Positions 7,126-16,564 of a stretch of DNA of 64,000 bases are shown piece after piece. The notes under the pieces are model-generated. The model searched no databases, was not told the origin of the DNA, and saw nothing but the letters and a program-made list of their open reading frames with translations. Each line of letters opens with the position of its first letter. Position 1 is the stretch's first letter. Source of the stretch: AP-15 sp963737145 (GTDB taxonomy: Bacteria > Pseudomonadota > Alphaproteobacteria > ATCC43930 > CGMCC-115725); assembly GCA_963737145.1 (NCBI GenBank), contig CAVTRO010000001.1:806001-870000 (forward strand). Reading direction: 5' to 3'. Both the position numbers and the translations under genes were made by a program.

Positions 7126-9258
7126 ATGCGTGATCGCGGGAAGCTGCTGCGGGTTGCTCATCTTCTCTGCCTACTGGTGGTTGCCGCCTGCACCTATCCG
7201 ACGCAGAACCCGGGAGCGGATCTGCGCACCTTGCCCGAAAAGGCCGAGCAGCCCGCAGCATTGGCGCCGACCAGTCCGTTGATTGCGGGTCCCAGCGCCA
7301 GGCAAACGCGAGTTCTTCCGGGGCCGGCTCCCCCGAGCGCCCCCGCAACCCCCATCCCGACCGAGACTTCCATCCATCTTTCCGGTGAGCCGGTCAGCCT
7401 CACGATCGAGCAGATGCCGCTACCGGCTTTCATCAATACGATCTTTGGTGAGACCCTCCATCTCTCGTTCGAGATCGATCCAAAGCTTGCACAACGCACC
7501 GACCCGGTGACATTGCGCACCGGCCGGCGGCTCCCGCCGAACGAGATCCTTGCGTTGGCGCGCGCCGTTCTCCGCGATTATGGAATCAGCGTCATCACGA
7601 CCGACACGCTCGTTCGGATCGTGCCCAGCGAGGCGCTTCTTTCTCAATCACCGGACGTCATCCGCGGCCGTAGTTCGCGGGAAGTCGCCGAAAGCCTTCG
7701 ACCGATTTATGAATACCTGCCGCTGGCGAATGTGTCGGCGAACGATATGGCGGGCTGGCTTCAGACGGCGTTCGGGACGAAGGTGCGAGTATCGCCCGCG
7801 CCCCAGGCGAATGCGATATTGGTCCTCGGATTGCCGGAAGATGTGCAAGCCGCCAACGAGGCCATCCGCACATTGGACCAGCCGCGCCTCGCCGGACGGC
7901 GCAGCCTTCGCATCGAACCCGTTTTCTGGTCCCCGAGCCAACTTGCCGAAAAACTCGCCGATATCCTGCGCGCCGAGGGCTACAGCGTCGGCACCAACCT
8001 GCAAAATCCCGGTGCGCTCGTGATGCTGCCGTTGCGGCCGAACAATTCTCTCGTTGTCTTTGCCGCCGACCAAAAGACTCTGTCGCATGTCGAGGATTGG
8101 GCGCGCGACCTCGACCGCGTATCGCAAGTCGACCCGCAACGAAGCCTGTTTTACTATGGCGTCCGAAACACCACCGCCGAAAGCCTCGCCAATGTGCTGA
8201 ACGCGGTTCTCGCGGGCAACATCCCCGCACACAGCGCCGCGACAGCGCCGGAGTTGGCGCCTCCTCCGGGAGCGCCGCCCGGCCTGCCGCCGTCCCAACC
8301 TCCACCCGGTGCGGTTCTCCCTCCGTCGGGTCCGGCTGCGGCTCCGGCTCCGGGCAACCTGCCGGCGCGGATCGTCACCGATCCGGCACGCAATGCGATC
8401 ATCTTCCAAGGCAGCGCCGAGGAATTCGCGCAGCTTCGCCCGCTGATCGAAAGCCTCGATCAGGCGGCGCGCGAAGCCATCATCGAGGCGACCGTCGCCG
8501 AGGTGACCCTCACGGATAACGAGACGCTCGGCGCCGAATGGATCGCCAGCCTCGGCGCCGGGCCTAACGAGATCTTCCAGAACACGATGACCGGCATCGG
8601 CACCGCCGGGTTTACTTTTACTGTTCTCAACCGGGCGGGAGCCACCCGCCTGATCCTGAACGCTTTGGCGAGCAACAATCGGGTCAAGGTGCTCTCGACC
8701 CCGAAACTCTTGGCGCGCAGCGGCGGCGAGGCGAGAATCCAGGTTGGCGCGCAGGTTCCGATCGTCACCAGCCAGGGAACCAGTTCGCAACTTCAGACGC
8801 AGGGAACCAGCGCCATTCTGCAAACCATACAATACCGGGATACCGGGGTCATCCTTACGGTAAAACCTACCATTTACGCCGGAAATCATATCGATCTCGA
8901 AATAAAACAAGAAGTCAGCGAGGCCGTGCAGAACAATACCTCTGGCCTAAGCACCCCAGTAATCAACAACCGCACGGTCAATACTCAATTATCGCTGCAG
9001 GATGGTGCTACTGTATTACTCGGTGGATTGATCATGGAAAACAGCAGCAGCAGTTCCACTGGCCTTCCCTTTCTCAAAAATATCCCCGGCATGGGTTTTC
9101 TGTTTGGCACGCAGCAGGTAGCGAAAACGCGCAGCGAACTCTTCGTCTTCATCACCCCTTACATCATTCAGTCGGGCGAGGACGCCGAGCGGCTGGCGGA
9201 GACATTCAAGAACCGGTACCAATCGATGCCCCAGCCGGCTTCGACCCTGCATTGGTGA
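7126..9258 (+). CDS. gspD: Type II secretion outer-membrane secretin GspD
   Basis: This is the gated outer-membrane channel through which folded cargo leaves. The 710-residue protein begins with a lipoprotein-type signal ending in VVAAC, so it may target itself to the outer membrane without a separate pilotin. Next come an N0 domain (FINTIFGETLHLSFEID), N1-N3 domains, and a Pro/Ala-rich loop of about 50 residues (near residues 375-425) inserted before the last N domain repeat. The secretin core contains VPIVTSQGTSS, YRDTGVILTVKP and LLGGLIMENSSSS followed by PGMGFLFG, the most conserved region of the family. It ends HW with TGA 9256-9258 inside the gspE start. Confidence 0.96.
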   Translation: MRDRGKLLRVAHLLCLLVVAACTYPTQNPGADLRTLPEKAEQPAALAPTSPLIAGPSARQTRVLPGPAPPSAPATPIPTETSIHLSGEPVSLTIEQMPLPAFINTIFGETLHLSFEIDPKLAQRTDPVTLRTGRRLPPNEILALARAVLRDYGISVITTDTLVRIVPSEALLSQSPDVIRGRSSREVAESLRPIYEYLPLANVSANDMAGWLQTAFGTKVRVSPAPQANAILVLGLPEDVQAANEAIRTLDQPRLAGRRSLRIEPVFWSPSQLAEKLADILRAEGYSVGTNLQNPGALVMLPLRPNNSLVVFAADQKTLSHVEDWARDLDRVSQVDPQRSLFYYGVRNTTAESLANVLNAVLAGNIPAHSAATAPELAPPPGAPPGLPPSQPPPGAVLPPSGPAAAPAPGNLPARIVTDPARNAIIFQGSAEEFAQLRPLIESLDQAAREAIIEATVAEVTLTDNETLGAEWIASLGAGPNEIFQNTMTGIGTAGFTFTVLNRAGATRLILNALASNNRVKVLSTPKLLARSGGEARIQVGAQVPIVTSQGTSSQLQTQGTSAILQTIQYRDTGVILTVKPTIYAGNHIDLEIKQEVSEAVQNNTSGLSTPVINNRTVNTQLSLQDGATVLLGGLIMENSSSSSTGLPFLKNIPGMGFLFGTQQVAKTRSELFVFITPYIIQSGEDAERLAETFKNRYQSMPQPASTLHW

Positions 9259-11090
9259 ACCTGCAAGAAACGCGCGGGATGGATTCGCGAGAACCTCAGC
9301 TGATCGTTGCCGAGAAACCGGCGGACTCGGCGCTAGCCGATCTGGAGCGGGACTGGCCACCCCGTCCGGATGCCGGCCCAGATGCCAGCCCAGCGGCCAG
9401 CATCGTGCGGCCGATCGGTCAGCTATTGATCGAAGCCGGTCTGATCGGCGACGCCGACCTCGCCCGCGCGCTTGCATTTCAGGAAAGATACGGCGGCAGG
9501 CTGGGCAGCATTCTTGTCCGCCTTGGTGCGCTGTCGGAGGAGCGGCTGTTGCCGATCCTCAGCGAACAGCTCGGTATCCCGGTGCTCGCCGAGGAGGCCC
9601 TCCCCGACCACCCGGCGGCTTTTGTCGACGCCATCAAGCGATCCGGCTATCCCGTCGATTGGTGGGTCGACCAGGAGGCGCTGCCCTGGGAGGCTGACGG
9701 CGGGTTCCTGGTCGTGGCCAGAGATCCGCTGATGACCGATCTCCAGGAATTCGTGCGCGCCGCTTATGGCGCCGTTCCTCTACGCTGGGGCCTCATGGCG
9801 GCCCAGGCGCTCGACCGAGCTATCGAGCGGGTTCAGCAGTCCGGCAGGGCCGATGGGCGCAACCTGTCGGACGAGGTGAGCCATCTGAAGGAGTTGGCCG
9901 AGGAGGCGCCGGTCATCGAGTTGGTCAATAGCCTGATCGCTCAGGCGTTCGAGGAGCGCGCCTCGGACATCCATGTAGAGCCGGCGGAACGCGAATTTCG
10001 TGTTCGCTTTCGTCTCGACGGTGTGCTTCAGACGCGGCTGATCTTGGGACGCGATCGGTTCGATGCAGTCGCGTCACGGATCAAGATCATCTCCGGCCTC
10101 GACATCGCCGAGCGCAGACTGCCGCAAGACGGACGCCTCAGCCAGCGCCTGAGCGGCGAGATGGTCGACATCCGCGTGTCTTCGCTGCCCAGCACCTGGG
10201 GCGAGTCGCTGGTCTTGCGACTGCTGCCGAAGGAGCGCCAGCAGTTCCGGTTGGACCGGCTCGGCATGACCCCGGACAATCTCGAAAGCTTCAGGTTTTG
10301 GGCGCGCGAGCCGCACGGCATAATTCTGATCACCGGGCCGACCGGTTCCGGAAAATCCACCACGCTTTACGCGACGCTGGAAGAAATCAATGACGGATCG
10401 ACAAAGATCGTCACGGTCGAAGATCCCGTCGAATATACGATAAGAGGGATCAGTCAGGTCCACGCACAACCGGACATCGGATACACGTTTGCGCGGGCGC
10501 TCCGGTCGATTTTGCGGCAAGACCCGGACCGGATCATGGTGGGCGAGATTCGCGATTTGGAGACCGCTCAGATCGCCGTGCAGGCGGCGCTGACGGGGCA
10601 CATGGTGTTCTCGACATTGCACACCAACGACGCTCTCAGCGCTTTTACGCGTCTGGTCGATATGGGGGTCGAGCCTTTTCTCGTCGCCTCGGCCGTCCGG
10701 TTGGTCGTGGCGCAGCGGCTCGCCCGCCGGCTGTGCCCCAACTGTGCGCAGCCGGAGCACCCGACGGGCGAGATCGAGCGCCAGATCGAGGCTCTGCGGC
10801 AGCGCGCGCCCCAGCTTTTCGACGGCCCGCCCCGCTGGCGGCGCCCGACCGGGTGTCGCGACTGCTTCTTATCGGGGTTCAAGGGCCGGCTGGGTGTTTA
10901 CGAGATGGTCAGCATCAACTCGGAGCTCCATGATGCCATCCTGCAGCGCGCCTCGGCCCAGGAGATGAGCGAGATAGCTCGCCGGCAAGGCGCGCGCACG
11001 TTGCGTGAGGACGGCATCGTGAAGGCGTGGCGAAGCGAAACTAGTCTCGACGAAGTGTTTCGGGTGACCGGCGGCGCCGTCGGGCTGTAG
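9255..11090 (+). CDS. gspE: Type II secretion ATPase GspE
   Basis: This hexameric cytoplasmic ATPase powers pseudopilus assembly. I chose GTG 9255, which overlaps the gspD stop (GTGA); TTG 9252 and ATG 9279 are alternatives in the same frame. An N-terminal N1E/MshEN-type domain (GQLLIEAGLIGDADLARAL) is followed by the core: Walker A GPTGSGKST, an Asp box, Walker B region RIMVGEIRD, and His box region TLHTNDALSAFTRL. The metal-binding tetracysteine is present as CPNC and CRDC about 40 residues apart, a mark of GspE/PilB-type ATPases. The length of about 611 residues is slightly longer than typical GspE. Confidence 0.97.
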   Translation: MNLQETRGMDSREPQLIVAEKPADSALADLERDWPPRPDAGPDASPAASIVRPIGQLLIEAGLIGDADLARALAFQERYGGRLGSILVRLGALSEERLLPILSEQLGIPVLAEEALPDHPAAFVDAIKRSGYPVDWWVDQEALPWEADGGFLVVARDPLMTDLQEFVRAAYGAVPLRWGLMAAQALDRAIERVQQSGRADGRNLSDEVSHLKELAEEAPVIELVNSLIAQAFEERASDIHVEPAEREFRVRFRLDGVLQTRLILGRDRFDAVASRIKIISGLDIAERRLPQDGRLSQRLSGEMVDIRVSSLPSTWGESLVLRLLPKERQQFRLDRLGMTPDNLESFRFWAREPHGIILITGPTGSGKSTTLYATLEEINDGSTKIVTVEDPVEYTIRGISQVHAQPDIGYTFARALRSILRQDPDRIMVGEIRDLETAQIAVQAALTGHMVFSTLHTNDALSAFTRLVDMGVEPFLVASAVRLVVAQRLARRLCPNCAQPEHPTGEIERQIEALRQRAPQLFDGPPRWRRPTGCRDCFLSGFKGRLGVYEMVSINSELHDAILQRASAQEMSEIARRQGARTLREDGIVKAWRSETSLDEVFRVTGGAVGL

Positions 11091-11100
11091 ATGACGCTGG

Positions 11101-12306
11101 ATGCCGAATTTCACCTATAGCGCGCTGAGCAGCTTGGGGCAGAGCGTCAGCGGGGAGCTGACCGCCGAGCATGAGCGCGCCGCCCTCAGAGAACTGAAAC
11201 GGCGGGGGTTGACACCGCTCTCGCTTGCTGTTGCCGCGCAGGCCAGACGGCGCCTGCTGAGCTGGACACGGCAACCGAGCGCTGAGGATCACATTCGGCT
11301 GGCAAACGAGCTGGCGGTACTGGTCGAGGCCGGGGTCAGTCTCAGCGAAGCGATCGATATCGCCTCGCGGTCGCCGGTCTACAACATTTTCGGTGATGCC
11401 CTCGGCGGTCTCGGCCGAGACCTGCGGCGGGGCATGAGCGTGCCGGATGCGTTTCGCGCCAACATCACCAAATTCCCGGTTTACGTCTACCAGCTTCTCG
11501 AAGCCGGCAATCAGACCGGCATGCTGACTGGAGCGCTAAAAGACGCCAGCCTGCAGATGCAGTTCGATGAGCGAGTTCGCAAGGACATTCGTAACGCTCT
11601 AATCTACCCGATTTTTTTGATTGCGATGGGAACAACGGCAACCCTGTTCATTTTTCTGTTCGTGGTGCCGCGATTTGCGGGAATGATGAAGGGTCGACTA
11701 CAATTAATGCCGCCATTTTCGCGGGGAATTTTTGTCGTCGGCATGTTCCTGCGCGAGAACATAGTGTCTGTTGCCGGATTGGGGGTGGTACTGATCGCCG
11801 CCCTGGTTCTGCTGCTCCGCAGGCCTTCGGTTCGTGCCCGCTTGCGGGAGCTTGCGGTCCGCCTGCCGGTGCTCGGTAATATGCTCGTGGAGGCGGAAGC
11901 GGGCCGCTGGACCGGAATGCTTGCGACATTGCTGCAGAACCGGGTGCCCCTCGTGCAGAGCCTGTCGCTCGCCCGCGAGTCGCTTCTGCTCGAGAGCTTC
12001 AAGGCCCAGCTCACGCAGGTCGAACGAGCGGTGCGCGGCGGCAATGGTCTCGGCGCCGCGCTCGCGGACTACCGGATCTTCGACGAGAGCCTCGTGAACC
12101 TGATCAATGTCGGCGAGCGCTCCGGGCGGCTCGCCGACATGCTGAAATCGGCCGCGCATCTTGCCGAGCAGAAGGGGCGCGACCGCATCAAGCGGTTGAT
12201 GGCATTGCTCGAACCCGTCTCTATTCTTGTCATCGGCTGCATGATAGGAGTGATCGTGATCTCGCTGTTCACCGCGATCACGAGCATCAACAATGTTCCG
12301 TTGTGA
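11101..12306 (+). CDS. gspF: Type II secretion inner-membrane platform protein GspF
   Basis: GspF is the polytopic platform protein that works with the ATPase. The 401-residue protein starts MPNFTYSAL, the standard beginning of the family, and contains two T2SF repeats: LANELAVLVEAGVSLSEAID with a following membrane helix, and WTGMLATLLQNRVPLVQSL with the terminal helix ILVIGCMIGVIVISLF. Three hydrophobic helices are visible near residues 165-190, 217-240 and 372-395. It sits 10 bp after gspE. Confidence 0.96.
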   Translation: MPNFTYSALSSLGQSVSGELTAEHERAALRELKRRGLTPLSLAVAAQARRRLLSWTRQPSAEDHIRLANELAVLVEAGVSLSEAIDIASRSPVYNIFGDALGGLGRDLRRGMSVPDAFRANITKFPVYVYQLLEAGNQTGMLTGALKDASLQMQFDERVRKDIRNALIYPIFLIAMGTTATLFIFLFVVPRFAGMMKGRLQLMPPFSRGIFVVGMFLRENIVSVAGLGVVLIAALVLLLRRPSVRARLRELAVRLPVLGNMLVEAEAGRWTGMLATLLQNRVPLVQSLSLARESLLLESFKAQLTQVERAVRGGNGLGAALADYRIFDESLVNLINVGERSGRLADMLKSAAHLAEQKGRDRIKRLMALLEPVSILVIGCMIGVIVISLFTAITSINNVPL

Positions 12307-12342
12307 TTAAAGGGACGACTTGCCTGGGGCAAGCCATTGACG

Positions 12343-12807
12343 ATGCAAGAACGCACACTGCCCACGTTATTCCGGCCCAAAAGAGGCGAACACCTGACCG
12401 AGAATGGTTTTACCCTTCTCGAACTCTTGGTTGTTCTTGCCATTATCGGGCTGCTCGGGGCGCTGATCGGGCCGCGCTTGTTCGAGCGGCTGGAGGGTTC
12501 AAAGGTTGTCACCGCGCAGACGCAGGTCCGCATGCTGAAAACGGCGCTGGACACGATGCGGCTGGATATCGGACGTTATCCCTCGGTCGAGGAGGGTCTC
12601 GACCTTCTGGTCAGGGCGCCTACCGACCCGCAGCTGCGGTTGCGCTGGCACGGGCCGTACCTCGAAGGCGAGCTGCCGCTGGATCCGTGGGGAAACCCTT
12701 ATCAGTATGGACCCATCGGCCGCGACCTGAATCCGATCACGCTCTACAGCTTCGGTCCGACGGGTAAACCGGGCGGCGATGCGGTCGGCTACCTGCCCGC
12801 GGGCTGA
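12343..12807 (+). CDS. gspG: Type II secretion major pseudopilin GspG
   Basis: GspG is the main subunit of the pseudopilus. I took ATG 12343; a TTG six bases upstream is also in frame. The leader is unusually long for a pilin (about 22 residues) and ends in ENG before FTLLELLVVLAIIG, with Glu at mature position 5. The globular domain has the family landmark DPWGNPYQYG, near the calcium-binding loop, and a GPTGKPGGDAVG tail. It ends in an overlap of 29 bp with gspH. Confidence 0.95.
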   Translation: MQERTLPTLFRPKRGEHLTENGFTLLELLVVLAIIGLLGALIGPRLFERLEGSKVVTAQTQVRMLKTALDTMRLDIGRYPSVEEGLDLLVRAPTDPQLRLRWHGPYLEGELPLDPWGNPYQYGPIGRDLNPITLYSFGPTGKPGGDAVGYLPAG

Positions 12808-13192
12808 CGGCGGCTTTACGCTGATCGAGCTGGTCGTCGCCCTCGCGGTGGTCGGCCTGATCCTGAGTGTCACCTTGCCGAGAATGTCCGGATGGCTCGA
12901 CCGGTTCGGCTTCTCCAGTAAGGAGCAGCGGGTGCACGATTCGCTGGCCGGCCTGGCCGAAACGGCGCGACGCGCGGGCCGGACGGTGTATCTGCGCTCG
13001 TCCGACAAGACCGCAAAGGCTGCAGACAGCGCCGCGATCGACCTGCCGAGCGGTTGGACCCTGACCGTCGAGCCTCCCATAGTCTTCCGCTACGACGGGG
13101 TTTGCACGGGCGGGACAGCGCGCGTGACCTTTCCGGAAGGCGAACTGACGTATCGGCTCGACCCTCCGTTTTGCGATCCACAGCCGCTGTGA
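12779..13192 (+). CDS. gspH: Type II secretion minor pseudopilin GspH
   Basis: GspH is a minor pseudopilin that links the tip complex to the GspG shaft. The 137-residue protein has a short leader, DGG followed by FTLIELVVALAVVG with Glu 5, and a C-terminal FimT/GspH-type beta domain ending near FPEGELTYRLDPP with two cysteines (VCTG and FCDP) that may form a disulfide. Its start lies inside gspG. Confidence 0.9.
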   Translation: MRSATCPRADGGFTLIELVVALAVVGLILSVTLPRMSGWLDRFGFSSKEQRVHDSLAGLAETARRAGRTVYLRSSDKTAKAADSAAIDLPSGWTLTVEPPIVFRYDGVCTGGTARVTFPEGELTYRLDPPFCDPQPL

Positions 13193-13199
13193 CGCCAAC

Positions 13200-13678
13200 G
13201 TGCCACCGCTTTCGCGATCTCCCAGCGCCGAAGCCGGGTTCACCCTGTTGGAGGGGCTCGTCGCCATCGCCCTGCTGGCGGGGACCATGTTCGCGATATT
13301 CACTCTGGTCGGCGGCGTGCTCGAGCTCGGCGAACAGTGTCGGACGATCGAACGAGACCGCTCAGGTCACGCTGAACGCGCTCGAAGTCATGAGCACCGT
13401 CAACCCCATGTTGCAGGATACGGGAAAAATCGATCTCGGAGCTTACACGCTCAGCTGGAAGAGCACGGCAACGACCCCCGATTGCCGACGGTGTCGGATA
13501 TCCTGTCGGCGTCAGCCTCTATCAGCTCGCGCTCTACAAGACGAAGGTGCGGATCGAAGGGCCGCAAGGAACCTTGCTGGCGGTCTTCGATCTTCGCCAG
13601 GTCGGCTATCGCCGCGTTCGCGATCCGGTGCCGCCGCTCCGGGAGAGCCTGCCTGGTCTCGCGGCGCGTAACCGCTGA
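13200..13678 (+). CDS. gspI: Type II secretion minor pseudopilin GspI, frameshifted as read
   Basis: GspI is a tip pseudopilin that nucleates assembly with GspJ and GspK. The start is GTG 13200; the leader ends EAG and is followed by FTLLEGLVAIALLAGTMFA with Glu 5. The coherent protein runs through all three frames: frame of 13200 up to about 13340 (LVGGVLELGEQ), then NETAQVTLNALEVMS in the next frame to about 13485, then GYPVGVSLYQLALYKTK to the TGA at 13676-13678. Each step equals one extra base. Stitched together it gives a normal-length GspI, so I read these as base insertions in the data and not as decay. If they are real, the tip complex would lack GspI. Confidence 0.8.
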
Positions 13679-13691
13679 TCGCAGGCGCGCG

Positions 13692-14345
13692 TCAATTTCC
13701 AAACAGGCTGGGCCCCAGCAGATTGGTTGGAGGCTGAGGAGCAACGGGGGATGCCCGCGGGGCGGCAATGATCATCGGCAACAGGTCGCGCGGCGCTCCG
13801 GAGAGGCGCACCAGCTGCGGAAGCTGCGGGATCGACTTTCCTTGATCGGAATCGCTCGGCGGCCATGCCGGTTGCCATTTCTGCTCCCCGGCATAGTAGG
13901 AGAATGTCCCATCGCGGCCGGCCCATGCGGCGATTCGCAGTGTTTGCTTTGGGCTTTCTTCGTATTCGAGGGTCGTCAGGTCGCGAGTTGGATCGTATCT
14001 CAGAACCCAGCGAAAGGGGGTCGGCGTTCCCGCTGGCCCGACCAGCGGAGACGCTGTGAGCCCCGAGACCGCGCTCGCCGTGCCTACAAATGGGTGCTTG
14101 CCTTCGTCATAATCGGCGATCGAGGCCTGAACCGTCTGGCGAAACCAGCCGGAGACCAGTGTGGTTTGCTGGGATCGGTCGAGATAAGGCCGCAACCGGT
14201 CGCGTGCTTCGAGCACCTGTCTGAGGCTGCCGAACGCCACTGCCGCCACCATGCTCACCAGCACCAGCGTAACCAGCACCTCGACGAGCGTGAAGCCCGA
14301 TTGGCCGAGACCGCCCCTCGCGGACCAAGGGGCAGGGGGCCACAC
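13692..14345 (-). CDS. gspJ: Type II secretion minor pseudopilin GspJ, inverted
   Basis: GspJ completes the pseudopilus tip complex. I chose GTG 14345 on the minus strand, giving about 217 residues; the open frame continues upstream to 15038, but that part is the shadow of the radical SAM gene. The pilin signal GQSGFTLVEVLVTLVLV has Glu at mature position 5, and the chain has the GspJ-like GSLRQVLEARDRLRPYL and GWFRQTVQASIADY segments plus a long C-terminal domain. It is convergent with gspI, 13 bp away, and so must have its own promoter in the 135-bp gap before 14481. All other secretion genes here are on the + strand. Confidence 0.85.
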   Translation of the reverse strand: MWPPAPWSARGGLGQSGFTLVEVLVTLVLVSMVAAVAFGSLRQVLEARDRLRPYLDRSQQTTLVSGWFRQTVQASIADYDEGKHPFVGTASAVSGLTASPLVGPAGTPTPFRWVLRYDPTRDLTTLEYEESPKQTLRIAAWAGRDGTFSYYAGEQKWQPAWPPSDSDQGKSIPQLPQLVRLSGAPRDLLPMIIAAPRASPVAPQPPTNLLGPSLFGN

Positions 14346-14480
14346 CGGGCCTAAGGCCCGGAGCCTTGCCCGGTATTTGTCGGCACTCGGCGTCTCGCGT
14401 GGCGTTCGATTGTCCCTGGTGTTGAGAAAGGCTACAGCTGAGCCTATTGTTTCGTTCAGCTTAGCAGGAGCGGGTAGCCC

Positions 14481-16467
14481 TTGTCTCATCCAGCTCGCAC
14501 CATTGCCGCGGCAGGGAGTGGCGCATCGGCCTGCGCGAATCGATGCGCTTATCCCTGGCAGCAAATGATCATCGATCTCACCGGTGAGGTCGTGCCCTGC
14601 TGCTTCTGGGCGGGCTACGGCAATTTCGGCAAGCCGCTCGGCAACACAAACGAACAGAGTTTGGCTGAAATCTGGAACGGGGAGGGGTATCGCGAGCTGA
14701 GGCAAAGCCTCGTCCAGGGGGGCCTCGAAAATCACCCATGCGGGAACTGCACCGCCTATCGTTGGGCCAATGGCCAGTTCCCCAGATTTGGATGGCCGGC
14801 CGGGTTCGCCCCGGAAGAGGGGTTCTGCGTTTCGGGCCCGATTCCCGAAAAATTCTGGGAGCAAGCCGAGCAGAGCCAAATCCACACATTGCTCTTGGAA
14901 GACGGCGTCCCGCTGCCTTACCCGGATTCTGCGCATGCCGAGATTCGCCGTCTCGGCGGTGGGCGATATTCGGTGTGGAACGGTTGGCTCTACTTTTCGA
15001 CGCCCGACAACACCGACCCTTGCAGCAATGGGCGGCAATACGAATTACGCTGCGGCGATCTGACCGCCCCACTCGGCAATCTTCACCGCCAGTCGAAATC
15101 CGGGCAAAACCTCATTCGGGCCTACGAGGAATACGTGAACGGCGCCGAGGTCCTCTCTGCAAAGCCGAGCATGATTTCGCTCATTTCGACCGCCGACTGC
15201 AACATCGATTGCCCTGCCTGCAGCCAGAACATGGTCCGCCTGACCCGGGTTCAGCATCGTCCGGAGACGGTGCCCGATGTTCTCGATCACCTCCCCTATC
15301 TGCAGCAACTGATCTGGCACGGCGGGGAACCTTACCTGATCGCCCGCTTTCGCAAGCTGATCGATGAATACCGAACCGAGGACAACCCCAACCTCGCTTT
15401 CGGCTTCACCTCGAATGGCACGATGATCACCGCCGCCGAGGCCAAGAAGCTCACCAAATTCCCGAGGATCAATGCCTCGATCTCGGTGGACAGCTTTGAG
15501 CCCGAGACGTTCGAGCGGATCAGAGCCGGCGCCAAATTCGACCGCGTGATGACGAAATCTGCTCGGCCTCCTCGAATTGCATGATGCGCCGCGCCGGGTG
15601 TTCTCGGTCGGCATGATCATCTGCAAATCGAATTTCGCAGAGCTTGCGCGCAACCTGCGGATCGCGATCGACCGTGATATCGGGCTCAACCTCTCCCCCG
15701 TGCTGCTCTATCCCTTGACCGAACAGATCAACGTCTTTGCCGATTTCGTCCGCGAGACCGCAGGATGGGAGGTGGCCCTGAAGGACGCGAGATCTACCGT
15801 CGAAGACGCCAAATCCCGCCAACGGCCTGCGATTCGCCGGGTCGATCCGTCGGGAATGATCGAAGAGCTGCAGCGCATCTACGAAAGCCAGCGCGTGCGG
15901 CACCGCGACCTCGCCGTCTTCCGCATCGACGTCATCGATCCCCACAGCACGCTGTCGCGGTTGCCGCGCGCCGGAATCGTCGTGCGGCGCCGTGGCGGTT
16001 CCAGCAGCGACAATCTATCCTATGTGGAACTTCGCCGCGGCGCGGGCATGTACGAGCTGCGGGTGCCACGCGCCGATCTGCACGGGGTACTCTACGCCTC
16101 GTTTATTTTTGACTTGCTCGAACCGTTCGAATACGGCGATCACACAGTGCTGCTCGACATCCGCTCCGGCGCGGGAAAGGTCGCGCCCCTGCGCCTGCCA
16201 CGGTTTGTTCCGCCTGTCCGGCCACGCAACGCACACTACGTCCACTACGGCAAATCAACACCGGAGGGGCTCTACGTTCGCGATCCGCGGCAAATTCACG
16301 AGGCCTATTCGCAGCTTCGCCATGCCGAAAGGATAGCCGGCAAAGGCCTGCTACCCTCGCCCTGGCGAGTTCCATTGCGGAGCCTTTCTGCGGCGGAATG
16401 GCGCGCGTATGGGCGTGAGGTACGAGACTTCGCCAAACTCATTGTCGACAGGGCAGGGGCTGGTTGA
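14481..16467 (+). CDS. Radical SAM protein with N-terminal SPASM-like segment, frameshifted as read
   Basis: This is a predicted [4Fe-4S] S-adenosylmethionine radical enzyme of about 660 residues. The cluster motif CNIDCPAC (C-x3-C-x2-C, residues 240-247) is followed by IWHGGEPYL and ASISVDSF, core-barrel signatures. Residues 18-90 hold CANRC, PCC and CGNC with EIWNGEGYRELR between, the pattern of a SPASM auxiliary-cluster domain, here placed before the core instead of after it. Residues 134-189 form a module (LEDGVPLP, YSVWNGWLYFS, DNTDP) also found in the methyltransferase at 18228. The part after 15577 (VFSVGMIICKSNF onward) continues one frame later; an AAA run at 15555-15557 where AA would keep frame is the likely error. 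The substrate is unknown; glycan-locus context suggests a sugar or peptide modification. Confidence 0.75.
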
Positions 16468-16564
16468 TCTTTTTAAGGCCCCGCCATCGCCAAGCCCGCC
16501 CGCAGAGCTCGGCCCAGAAGCAAGTTGGCCCAGAAGCGAGAATGCCTTGGATGCTCCAGCTGAC

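Noticed and set aside
7648..8910. 420-residue frame opposite the secretin gene
   Set aside because: No domain features and composition of an antisense shadow; gspD is unmistakable on the other strand.
3964..14345. Type IV pilus instead of type II secretion
   Set aside because: GspK, GspG with the DPWGNPYQY loop, GspL/M/N and the secretin layout point to type II; no PilT retraction ATPase is present.
14346..15038. Upstream extension of the gspJ frame
   Set aside because: It lies antisense to the radical SAM gene and has no pilin or other motif; the leader fits a start at 14345.
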